Shown one piece after another: positions 48,867 through 61,200 of a DNA stretch of 64,000 bases. The DNA comes from Ooceraea biroi. Lineage: Eukaryota > Arthropoda > Insecta > Hymenoptera > Formicidae. The stretch is from NCBI RefSeq assembly GCF_003672135.1, contig NC_039506.1, positions 14,384,001 to 14,448,000 of the forward strand, written 5' to 3'. How positions within the stretch are numbered: the first letter of the stretch is position 1; every line of letters starts with the position of its first letter. The translations under genes were made by a program, and so were the position numbers. A model generated the notes under the pieces. The model made no database searches. It was not told the DNA's origin and saw only the letters and a program-made list of their open reading frames with translations.

Positions 48867-51800
48867 GACGGTGGCCGTTACGCGATTCCCGCGACGCGCT
48901 AATTAAAACAAATAACGGAAATAATTGTCTGCTTGATAACAATAAGGCCGCGCGGTTTTGACGAAACCGTTTCATCCGTTTTCAAAATAACGTAAGTACG
49001 CATTCATTCTGTCTGCACGTGCGGACGACGGCCGTTACCGCGTTTAATTCGCGAGTTTGCACATCGCGCAGCAGTAATTGTTTCGCATTAAATTGGCAAA
49101 TATACAGAGTCACATATTCGCATACATCCGCCGGGAATGGAACATCTAAATATTCTCCACGCGGAGGTGAAGATTGGGGAGGATGTTTAGGGCGCGAAGT
49201 GCGTTCCAGCAGCGGCGGGTCATAGCGAAAATTCGTGACTAAAATATCGATCTTTTTTACGATGAGCGCGCGTAAAAAGGGAATAATTCTTTGCAAGGGC
49301 GAACGCTCACAACCGAGAACCGTTCATGCCTGATAAAAGTGCGCGCACCCTCTTGCGGTGTCTCTTGTCCGTATGGAACAACTTCGCTCACGGTCTGTCG
49401 CGTACACGATCCAGTAATGCAGAAATCCAGAGTGCAGTCGTCCGCTATCTTTCGCGCTTTCCAGCCACGTAAAACCGCCGGAGTCCCTGCATGCGTGAAC
49501 TCGCCGTGAACTCTTGTCGCCGCGCACTTCCGTTCTCCATCTTCCTGTCTCCCATCCCTCTCCTTTTTCTCTCTCGTTATTTTCAGTTCGCTTCTTTGTT
49601 CCTCGTGTGTTCTCTCCCATTTCCGCAGCACTATGCCGTTCTTCAGCTACTATTTCGCGCGGGCGTCCACTTCCCACGCTTGTCTGGTGCATCCTTGCGT
49701 AATCGCATGCACGCACACGCGTTTGTATGAAGATAGTCTTCGTCTGCGAGGCAGTTGCATTTTTTGGTAGCAGCGCTGTCGAGTGTGTCCTCTCTTTCCC
49801 CGTCCACCGGATGCCCAAGCGATACGCTCGCATACGCGTCGTTTTGAGTGCACGTATATGAAATGTGCCATGCACACACACACGTATAATTCATGTGCTG
49901 TTCCGAAAGCGCAGCTTCAAAAGTCACACTCTCGTTCGCACGAGTCCCATCTCTTAGTCGTGCGTACTTTGCCCTTCCAACCCCTGCACGCTTCCAACCT
50001 CAACGTTCTCGCACGCATCACCTGCGCCCCATTCTATGCACGTGCACGTTATAAAGTACACGCACGCGCGCACACTGCTCGGAGGGTAGTCTCGAAGACC
50101 TTTCTTCACTCTCAAGCAAGATTCTCCCCTTTTCCCTGACATTTTGTTTCTCTTGTCTCTCTCGCTCGCTCTGCCGCGTGCGATACGAGAGACAAGAACG
50201 AAACGGAAAAGGAGGGCTTCCTCGACCGCGCTATTTTAGAGTCAACGCGGCACCCTGGCCTCAACAAGCCAACTATATGTGTGGAAGATTACCTTATTTG
50301 TTACGTCTTTCTAACAAACCACAAACATCCAGCAAGGGTGGAAATGGCGGAAGAGTGGAAAGGATACTCCAGGGAGCCCCAGCGCCAATCGACGCGCAGA
50401 CGGCAACAGTGTCGGTGGTGTGAGAATTTCGTGAATTGACGTGAACTCCATTTTGATAAAGTTCCGTATCGTCGACGGAAGCTGCCGTCATACTAAACAA
50501 CGAAATGTATGGGCACGTTCTCGCGGCACAGGCGAATCAACACGTCAGAAAAAGGAATATCAGCATTTCGTATAGTAACCGTATCGTAAGCTGTAGATGA
50601 TACTTATAAGAACGTTTACATCATGTTTTCCTTGCTTTCGGGAATCAACAACTATATAATCTAAAAATTATAATACATTTTTATCTTTGTCATTTTTTCC
50701 AATTTTTTATGTTGCAAATTCATATCGCACGCAAATTCATTCGGTTATTCATTGGTGAAGATCTTGACACTTCGACGAGTAGACAACTTGAAGGTACTGC
50801 GTGTGGTGGTGCTTCGTCCCTCTCGCGTGCCATTCCCATCCCCGAGAATAACACGTGGCGGAAAAGGAGCTCTCCGGATTGAAATCGGGGGTGGTTATAA
50901 GGAAAGGGATAAAGGTTCGCGCGGTCCACACCGATCCCACTAGACGTGTCAAAGTGAATCTCTCGCAGCTTGTACGGGGATTTCCGGGACGATCGATCTG
51001 TCTCCGGAGATATATCCAGGAAATGAAATTTCTCGAGCAGAGCGCCAAGACGATGCCGAGGGTCGCTGCATGGGGATGTGCTTATCGCGAGCGGTCAGCT
51101 CCTAAGCCTATCACGAGGCCGAGATATCCCTTTTCGTCGTCTAGTCGAACATCGGACATTGACGAAAGAGATCGCGTGAACGGAAAACGTGACGAGGATC
51201 ACATAGGAACGGTATTGCGCGTTCATGCGCGAATCATTACAAGATCGATTAATTCATCGAGTTTCGCGACGTATGTCTTCATGAAACGCCAAATTTCTTT
51301 CTTATCGGCGCGGCAATACGCAAATCACTCTCGTTCTTCTTGCGCTTTGATTGTTTTTCGAAAGTATCACTGGTATGCGTACACTTTTTTAAAATATTTA
51401 TTGTATTGCGAATCTTTTTTTATGAAAAGACGAGCAATGCGTCACACGCGCAGCTCTAGAATCACGCGTTTCTTCAATTTGCCACGAGGCTTTCCTGATA
51501 ATTTGAATCCCAGCAATTTCACAATAATAAAACGGCAGAAATAATGATGCTTGAAGGATTCTATTGAAGGATAGAATAATGTCACGTACTTATCAATTTT
51601 ACGTGCGATAAGCCGTAGTTACAAACATATATTCCAAGATCGTAATTCGAGTGGGTGGTTTCCGACACGCATCAACGTTGTTATCAGAATCATCTGGCAC
51701 GTCTGATTATTTACGAGTCTACAATCTGGCGCGCCCCTACATGCTCTTTTATCAGTTTATCGGCACATCTTCTAAAGCAACGTGTTTCTGAAGAATTGTT

Positions 51801-52830
51801 CGATGTGCCAGCCACGCTTTATCACACGCGATCACGAGGTAACGAAATTAATGTAAATGAGATAAGCGTTTCCTATAATATTTTACGTTTAACGTTAAAT
51901 TGGATTATAGTATTGATTGCATATTACATTGAATTCAGACCGCTTGCGATGTAATACCTATCTATTATTGACTTGGCGCCGCACGGAATCGCGTTATTCT
52001 TCTGCGCCGAATTTGTTGGTCGCTCTATGGATTTATGTCGATACCAGGATATTCGGCATATACATTCGACACAAATTCGCTGTTATATTATATTATAACG
52101 CGGAGGCTCGCGTGCAAAGACTAATCGTTAATCTCGCGTAGATGTATCATCTTGACAACCACAATAAAATATCACGGCGGTAACGATATACGCTCTATAC
52201 ACTCTCTGTAATTTCCGTAATACTGTATATTACCGCGTGTACGATAATAAACCATGGTTCCATTTCGGCAAATAGTAATGTCATTTCCCGCTTGCGCTCG
52301 CTACGTGTTCCGAAACACGTGCCTATTATTATTATTAACGAATAATATTATTAACGTATGTGCGCGCCAACACGCTTGATTTTCGGACAAGTTTTTCGGG
52401 CAAGTGTTATTAGTTCATTAGTGTATTAATTTTCGTGTCGTTACTTTAATCCGACGTGCGTATTTACGAGGAGTAATTTCGGCCTGACGAAGCGTTTCGA
52501 AACGATACGTCGCGTTCACTTTTCCCGCCGTGCGTACCCTCTCGTGAAATTTCAATACCGTAATTGAGGCGCAAATACACCCCAGATACGTCTGGACGAT
52601 GTTCATTAATTATCGGATACGGTTACACCGCGAACCGCGAGGTGACTCTGCGGTATTTAAAACACGGTGTCTCGTGATGCGCAATCACAGATTGAAATCA
52701 TGGTGGTGTGTAAGTCGCCGTGTTCCCTGAGGGAGCAAGGGGTGAAACACGCAGCGCATGTCAGTGCGTGCGTAATTAAACACGGGCGTGTGACGTTAAC
52801 GGTTTTTAACGTCGGGGTGGGAATACGTAT

Positions 52831-52857
52831 CTCTCTCTCTCTCTCTCTCTCTCTCTG
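52831..52857 (+). repeat. (CT)n microsatellite
   Basis: Perfect CT run of about 26 bp. Confidence 0.95.
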
Positions 52858-54240
52858 TCATTAGCCCGGAGGTTCCGCGCCAACGGGGGAGGAGAGCAAC
52901 CCCGTCGACTTCATCGTCCCTCCGGGCGACGCAGCGCGAGGCATATTTGAAAAAGACCACCGCGGTAATCTTACGCGACGTTTAATCACGTTAATGGGCA
53001 AAAAACCAGCCGTTATCGCTAGCATGCAAAGCAGCGCGCATCCCCGTCTAAGACCAGCGGGGGGAGGCTTCCGGTTTATCAGGCAACGCGTCTCCGCTCT
53101 GTCACGCGAGCCTGCTACGCGCTCGTTTTGCGTGACCGGCGCGACGTGCACTTACCTCATTATGAGGCCCGACGCCATCCCGCACGCATTATATTAATGA
53201 AACTTGAATTAAGCTGATTGCACGCCTTCCACTCGGCTAGCAATCCGTTTCGCACTGTCAATGGTAGCCACGGATCGACATGTTATCATCGACATGGTCG
53301 CCGCCACCGTGTTAATTATGCTGGTTTTATGATGTTTATGGCAAGATCGCGTATGCGCGTGTGTATGCACGCGGATGTCTCGTTGATTTCGCCAGTAGTC
53401 ATGTAAATCGATCTTATTCATTTGCATGTAAAATTATACAATGCCCGCACGAGTAACAAGCCGCGGTCCTTTGGCTCGTGTTATCGGCTTGTGTATCATT
53501 ACGAGATGCGAACTTGAGGGCGAATTGAGAAACGCACGCTTTAGAGGAAATTTTTCTCATCGCGCAGCGAAGCGGAGAGAAACAGGTTTTAAAGAGGACC
53601 TGTCCTTCCGGAAATGGGAAACTGCACCATATACCTTTGTATTTCATCGGAATTAACAAATTATAATTTCATGAAATTCTTTTAATGTAATTAATTTTGC
53701 ATAGCCGTAAAATGACAGTAATGTGAGTTTATTAAAATTTATCTCGTGAAACCAGGAAATTGTATTAAAAAGTTCGAATAACATTTTTCCATTCTGCAGA
53801 TAAAAATTATTATAAAATATTTTAATCATCAGTAATACATAAAGGTGTTGTACACGTGTTGGAAGTACAATAAGATTAGCCGAATGATGCAGTATAATCA
53901 CGTTGCTCATTACAAGCACAGTGCGAGGCAGCTTCCACCGCACGCATTGATCCGAATTCACACTGCGGCTACCCTTGGACCGAAATCCGCTCGATAAAAT
54001 AACGTTCCGCACGAAAGCAAAAACGCAGCGACACAGTTTGATCGACCGAATTAAATACCGCGGCCGGTTCTCTCGCGTGACGCGCGCGATTGCATCAGGA
54101 AATTCATCATCCGAGCGATCGCGGAACGGTGGCGGTTCTCTTCGCCTTATTTCGAAATAATAAAGTCTCCGGGGATGCAAAACTTATCGGTGCTTGCAAG
54201 GGTTGTCATCATTAGACAAAAGACTCCCGTCCTCCACAGG

Positions 54241-54264
54241 GTATCCCGGGTATCCCCGGGATAC
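54241..54264. repeat. Hairpin, 10-bp stem, 4-nt loop
   Basis: GTATCCCGGG, loop TATC, CCCGGGATAC; perfect pairing. It resembles a terminator, but there is no gene upstream and this is a eukaryotic context. Confidence 0.85.
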
Positions 54265-54971
54265 ACAGGTGATGTTCGCATAAAGGGAGATGGCAACTCT
54301 TTGTCATGCGCCAGCAAATTTGAAGACAGTCGCGCGAGAGTCGGTTCTACTGTACCTGCGGGAGTCGTTAGGTCCTCGCGGTCCCGAGGAAGCTCGACTT
54401 CCCGAAGTGCTTCCGAGAAAATCTTTGAAGCAAATCACCCGCATCACGGCAACCAAGTTTCAGTCTCGTCCCCGCTGTAACCAGCCCCGCCCCGACCGGT
54501 ATAACGCCCTAATGTCCATTATTAAGTTAACCGATCCGCGTTATTGTTCGCCCCTCGACTCGCCTAATACCCACTTATCCAGCTGGAGGGTGCGGCGGCG
54601 GGGCCTTGGAGGTGGCAGAGCGCTTTCAGGAACTCTGCGGCAGAGCGCCCGGGAGAGAGCTTACCGGACCGAGAGAATAGAAACTGGGACACACAGGTGA
54701 TCCCCGGCGGTTTCCCTTGATTTTCGAAGCGAACACGCGCCCGGTTCACACGAGAGGCGTACAAATTACGAAATTACCGCTGTATCAGCCGAACCGCCGC
54801 CGCACGAACCGCGCCGAGACACTTGGCAGCATATTAGCGCGCTGCCACGAATCCGCACACGGCGGCGATAAAATTTTAACCGGGCTTTACGCACCGATGC
54901 GGTTTCCGAGTGCAAGTCCGAGTGACACGGCGGCGAAAACGCTGGACGCGTCAAACGAAGTCGGAAACACA

Positions 54972-55211
54972 CACTGATAATAAAATCGATGATAAAATTG
55001 ACTATAAATGATGGTAAAAAAATTATAGTCGGGATATTCATTTTTATAGTAAATTCTATTATAATACTAGTAATATAAACTATTATACTATTCCATTATA
55101 CTATTAGCACTATTCTATACTACTATAATTCTAGGATACTATAATTTATAGTGTGCTAAGGCACCAACCATGTAGAATTATAGTATCTTCAACTATATTT
55201 TTTTATCAGTG
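54972..55211. mobile_element. Candidate 240-bp AT-rich MITE
   Basis: The ends match as inverted repeats: CACTGATAATAAAAT at the left, and CACTGATAAAAAAAT when the right end is read in reverse. Internal sequence is AT-rich with repeated TATACTATT-like motifs and no open frame. CA stands on both sides and could be a 2-bp target duplication, though it could equally be chance. Length, ends and composition fit a miniature inverted-repeat element; the family is not known. Confidence 0.4.
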
Positions 55212-58200
55212 CAGCTGCACGTCGCTTCAATGCACAGACGCAAACCCGTCCAAAGTCGTATTAAGTTCATGTAATCGTATCAGGACAGTAATTTCTTCCT
55301 TCTCAGAATTTGCTCGTCGATATTAAAGGAGTATTAGCAGTTAAGAAGTTTTAATAAATGTAAATTTGATTAGATAATAATTTAAGAAAAATCGTAATAT
55401 GTCACGTTGATGTATAGAAAAACGAATAATAAAATGCTCATGAAATTTCAGATCGCAATTTTACTATCTGTATTTATGACTTTCGCAGATGTAATGATGG
55501 AACATCTCCCGGCGAGAAAATAGGATCATAAGAATGCGATACAAAACGAAAAGAACGAAGGAGGGAAGAGATAAGGAAGGGTCAGCGATCTGCGAGGGTG
55601 TCCGAGAGGGAGAGAGAGAGTGATACTTCGAATTTTCCCCCGTAAAAGCATATCGCCGCGTCTGTACGCATCGCAACTATGTCTGTCTCTTCGGATAACT
55701 CGCTTAGTGATTTACGCAACTATAAATTCTAACGACCGTTCTACATCCCCTACGTCGATTGCGGACCGACGGAAAGGTCCGCGAGATGAAGGGCGTCGAG
55801 AACTGCTTTTATTAGTCCGCGCGATATCCCAATTACTTCACGATCCCACCCTCATCGATAAAGAGCTTTACGTTCTGCAGGTCTGAAGCATTAAAATGAT
55901 ATGCGCCAGCTCGTAACTCAAACCGCACGAAGTTGAATAAGCGTGAGTACTTAGCTTACAGTAAACTGGACTGCAAAGATGCGTGCATCGATCGTCGAGG
56001 ACACCTCGTAGCTGTAAAATGATTTCAATCGATATTCCATAAAACCGCGGTGACGATTCATCGTGCTATCTCTTTTCGAGGAATAAAAATACGAGAAATC
56101 CCGAAAACTCTCGGAAAAAATGGATTTTTATAATTTTCAAACGCGAGTAGTAGATTTCGATTTTAGTTCAGATATTCCGTTCAGATATAGCTGTCAGTTT
56201 GCCGTGTCGACAGCGACGACGATTGCTTTTTATTGCGCGTCTACCTTCGCGGTCACGTACAAAGCGACAATTTAGATACTCGGCGCGTAGACTATTGTTG
56301 TTTAGGTGCTCGGTACCCGGTGTGTACAGAGGAAACGTGATGGTTGCATCGCGTCGTCGGGAGTAGTAGCCTTCTCTTCCTCTATCTCTCCGACTTGCTC
56401 TTCCGTACTCTCGTTCGTGCACACCCGCGCGCGCGCGGGCTGTACAGCCCTCGAAGGGCTCCCACGGATCGTGTAGGACCCCCGCGCGAAACCCTCCCGG
56501 AAGCACGAACGGGGGTGGTTGAGATTCGCGCGCGCGGTGCCCGATCGATCGACACTGATACGATTTGCGCTAGTCCGCGGTGTTCTCCTCAACGTCGCGC
56601 GCGACAAATTGGGAAGAAGAGGCTTACCGTCGCCATGCTCGTCGTCGTTGCCGCCGACATCGTCGTCGTCGACGTCTATCTCCTCGCCGCCGCGACGACG
56701 TAATGGAATTACTCGCCGCGTTCCCGATCGCGGTGCGTCTGTTTCCCAGCTTCGCGATTCCGGCTTCTCCCATCTTCCGTGGCCAGGGGTGCGGGCAGGC
56801 TCTGCACCCCCGGCAAGGCGGCAGGATATAACCACGGCGTACACGGGTTTCCCGCGTTCATTGAGAATTACTTTATCGACTACTTACGGCGCCCGCGATC
56901 GCTCCCAGGGAAAGCGTTCCGCGAGAAACCCGTGGAAGCCCGGCGCAATAAATATAACCGTAAAACCTGTGCCATAAAATCTGGCCCGACAGTGTCTATA
57001 TATATATATATGTGCATGTACACATACGTGTGTGTGTGTGCGGATGTGTTATTTCCGTCGTACGCGTATCGTACGAGAGAGCGCGTGTACCGACGACTGC
57101 GCGACGTGCTTCGAGCATACGAGCTCGACTATTGGCACGACGAGAAGATACTGCGAGAACAGCGTAAAGAACCTAACGTGGCCGTTTCTACATCCGTGAA
57201 CCATCGGATAGTCCTTAAAGTATTACGCTCTTTCGCTCTTTCTGTATTGCGGTCCACGGTGAGCAAACAACCGGCCGAAACGGCCGTCAATGCATCATAA
57301 CTACGTTCGCGGTACTGTAATACCTGTTGTATGGTTGCTATTTGTATTTGCCATACACACCGTTAGTTGATTAAATGTCGTAATAATGGATTGCGCGGCT
57401 ACTGGCGATCAAGAGATTGTTGCCAGACAGTCCCCCAGACGAAACCGACGCTCATAGTTGGAACTTAATGTCATTGCTACTTGCTCTCTCAGCAAGTAAT
57501 TATCTTCTTGTTCTAATAGGTGCCATGATACATTTATCTCGTCTGAATTTTATACAAGTCTCTTGAAATTTCCATTATTACTATGATCAAGACCTATGTA
57601 TATCGCTCTGATCAAAACGTAATTTAGGGACTACTCGAGTATCAAGATGTTATTTTAAATTTGTCATCTCTCCTTTTTAACGCAGAAAATACATTTGCTC
57701 ATCTTGAAACATTGATGGACTGCACGCAAAGTGCCGCAGATTATCGAGCGCGCGAATGGACCAGGCTCGCGTGTTTTATTCTAGTCGTTATGAATGAGTG
57801 GTCGCGTTGGATGTTCGTTGCTCGTGACAGATTGATGGAATGTTGTATGGCCCATCAGCGGCGCGTGATACAGTGAAACATGACTTACATGCTTAACATG
57901 GACTGCTGTCTGATCGAATGCTGCTGCTCGTCGCGCTATCACGCGCGCAATTATTCACCGACAAATTAGACCCTCGTATCTCGCATCGCTACATTTTCTG
58001 GAGATCGCGGTCCCGATATCCCACGTCGCACGTATCGAATACGTACAGAGAAAGGAGGAAGGGTCCGCCGATGATTATCAGCCGGGCGATTCCACGCAAT
58101 CTGCTTTTTTATTGCGGCCCGACGATATATCTTATTAAACGAGTCGGCGTGTACGTATATATACGAGCGGCTCGTGAGCTGAGTTTCCGCGCGAACGGGC

Positions 58201-61200
58201 GCAGAAATTCTGCGTCGTATACGATCGTTTCCGGGGACCGAGAAACCCCGTAAAACCGGAGTCCATAGAGGCGAGCGTAAAACGGTATGCTCCGCGTGGA
58301 AACGCTTATCGTTGGGAATTTCTTGTCCCTTTGGCGTTTCTATTGTTCTAACGGACCATTGCGCGATCGTCGTCTCGTTAGGCGGTCTCAACGCGAAATT
58401 GGAAACGCGCGCGCGAGAAAAGACACTTGATCGCGCGCGCGGTGCAGCGTCGTCGATCGTGCGTTGTATCGTTACATTTATCGGCCGCGATTACGCGACC
58501 ACGTTAAACGCTCACTTACAAATATGCAGAATTGCGCGGCTATTGTCAAAGTGCCTCGCTCGTTATTACATTTCTACCATTCGATAATATCTCGTCGACA
58601 AGGACCGCACCCTCAAAAGAACCTCTTGCTTTAATCAAGCTAATTGCGCGGTATCGTTATAACGCGGATTATTCAACCCGGTCCCGTAAGCTGCTGGTGT
58701 ATCCGCATTATTTTAATGACACCATTTTAATGAACTGTGCTGATTTGTGTGATTATTTCATTCGAGAGTGAGATTGCATAATTATCTTACAGTGCATTGT
58801 ACTTTACAGGAAAAGAGGGGGTGAGGGAAATAGAGATAATTGATTTGCAGCAAGAATGTTTTTAATCGCGCACAATACCGCACTCATGTAATAATGTAAA
58901 CTGTTCGATTCTTCCTGAATTGTTCTTCAAGATAATTTTATTTTAAGAAGCAGAATAAGATGAAGTAGGTAAAACGTACGTTTCTACATATTTCAATTTT
59001 TATTGAATCAGTTTCTGCAATATTTCTCAATATTCTCGCTTGAAAAAACAAAGTTTCCGTTTTAGAGATATAATTTTGTCGGAAAATATAATTTATATAA
59101 TATTAATATCAATCGAATTTTCTACAATAATTTTCTTATATAGGAACACTGCACGTACGGAAGAGTCTTTTCGCGGTTACGGCAAAAGCATTCAACAATT
59201 AATCAATCTAAATTCACGCCTGCAGATTAATGGCGTAATAATGGCTGATCGATACGAGCGTTTGCATACTAAATTCGAAGTATACCACATTCAACACACA
59301 GCTCATTAAGCATAACGATTGACAAGCATCCCCTGTCCATCGGAAAGTTTCACGAACGCTCGACTAAATCATCCGGCAAGTTCGCGCGGCCGTGTGAATA
59401 CACTCGCCTACTTTCCACTTCTTCCCAACCCGGGGTTCAAGGGAGGTCGCATCATTAGCCAAGAAGTTTCCATCTATATCATACTTTGCGAGGATCGTCC
59501 GTGGCGCAACTTTTTGAAGAGCCTTTCATAGTCGCCGAGGCGATCGGGACTCACGACGGCGACATCGACGAGAGCCCTCGAAACTTGGTAAGGTCGAGAA
59601 GGCATTTTTTGCCGGTTCCGTTCGAGCGACTAATCGATCGATCTCACGCAGACGTCGCTCGTGTATCGTGAGCCGCTCTTGATGGACACAACGGTGATCG
59701 TGGTAATTGATTCGAGCCATTTGCTCGTGATTGCGCGAATCGATCGTTCTCCCGCGCACCAGAAACCAGGTGACAATCGTCTCTCACCATTGACGAGAAC
59801 CTCTCGAGAATTTCCGAAAACGTCCCTCAATCGGTCCGTGTGCCGAACGTTTCTTATCGCGCGCGGGAGAGCACGCCGGTTGTCAGAACTCGCCATCATT
59901 TCCGGTCTTCATTTCGACTCGATGACACGAGGGGAGGCATATTCGCCCGATCGAGACTTCGGTCGAAAGCGATGCTCGCTTCTTCGCTCGCTCGCTCGAG
60001 AGAGAGCACAAACTTTAAATCGATAATCCCAGATTCGTTCGTGGATACGCGGCGAAAGCGAAACGGCACGGTGGTGCTCGTGTCTCCTTTTCCTACCCCG
60101 CTACCACCTGCACCTCCCCACCGGTGATACCCTCCGTCGCGGCGCTTACCGGAGGGTGCAAATGGTACATCCATTACTCCCCGCAGTCTAATGGCCGGAA
60201 TTTATTAGGCGATAAGTTACTTCGGCCACCTACCTTACTTGCCGAGTTCCGAGACTCCATCCGAGCGGAAGCCGAGAGGGACACATTTTGAGGCTGCTTC
60301 TAGCTCTCCTCCATCCCTCTAATATCATCCCGCGGACCGTTTCCTCAGCCAAAATCTCTGTCACGTTCGCGGCGCTCTTCTCCCGCTCGGACGGATCGCG
60401 GTTCACCAGCGCGCGGACGACCACCGTGATTCCTCGACACTTCCGGCCCGGCGTTCCCTCCGACCCTAGGCCTATAACCAAGATTCATTGCGCAGGAGGT
60501 AAAACTGGGACGACCCGGTAATACGAACCGACGTTCCGAGGGTTTTTACGCGCAGCGACGAATTACGATGACGCCGGGGAAAGAAGACAGCGCCGCGCTT
60601 TATTTTTAACGCGTTGTCACGAGGCCGGAGATCCGGGGATGATATTTATGACGGTGCGCAGCGAACTTGCTTTCCCGCGGAGAAATGGACGAAAAAAATA
60701 GATCCCGCTAATTCCGCCCTGATAGGCGCGGGAAATCGCGCAGGAGGGAAGAGGCAGGCCTATTTTAGAGGGAGCAGATAGTTTGATGGAATCGACAACA
60801 GCGAGTGATAAAATGTAATATTGTTTGTGAAAATGTGATATTGCGGATAGAATCACATCGCCATTCCCGACGAATCTTTAAATATAATATTAATCATGTG
60901 CTCGTTTATATATTCTCAGCTTTTTATCGTCAGCGTTACTTTTCGATTCCAAGTATGCCTCCTGATTTTAAGACGAAGTGGATTCGATAGTATTTCCAAA
61001 GTAAATCGACTTGCGTGAATGAAAAAACATGCAGCGAATATATGAATAATAAATTTAAAACTTCCATTCCGGAACACGTTTTATATTTTTTTGCCCGATG
61101 ACCTAAAAAATGTGCATTTTTAGAGATAGCAGGTTTTGGAAATAGGGGGATGCGAAATCACGTATGAAATTTTAAACGCCGTCCTGTTGGTTTGCGCGCG

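Larger units (their letters stand above)
47850..54971. other. Mixed block, no gene recognised
   Basis: AT-rich at 47870-48660 and 53650-53900, CpG-rich elsewhere. A 229-codon frame at 50855-51544 begins with GTG and has no recognisable domain, so it is not called as a gene. Confidence 0.55.

Noticed and set aside
50855..51544. 229-codon plus-strand open frame
   Set aside because: Begins with GTG, first ATG is far inside, no recognisable motif.
54241..54264. GC-rich hairpin resembling a bacterial terminator
   Set aside because: No T-run follows, no gene precedes it, and the sequence is eukaryotic.
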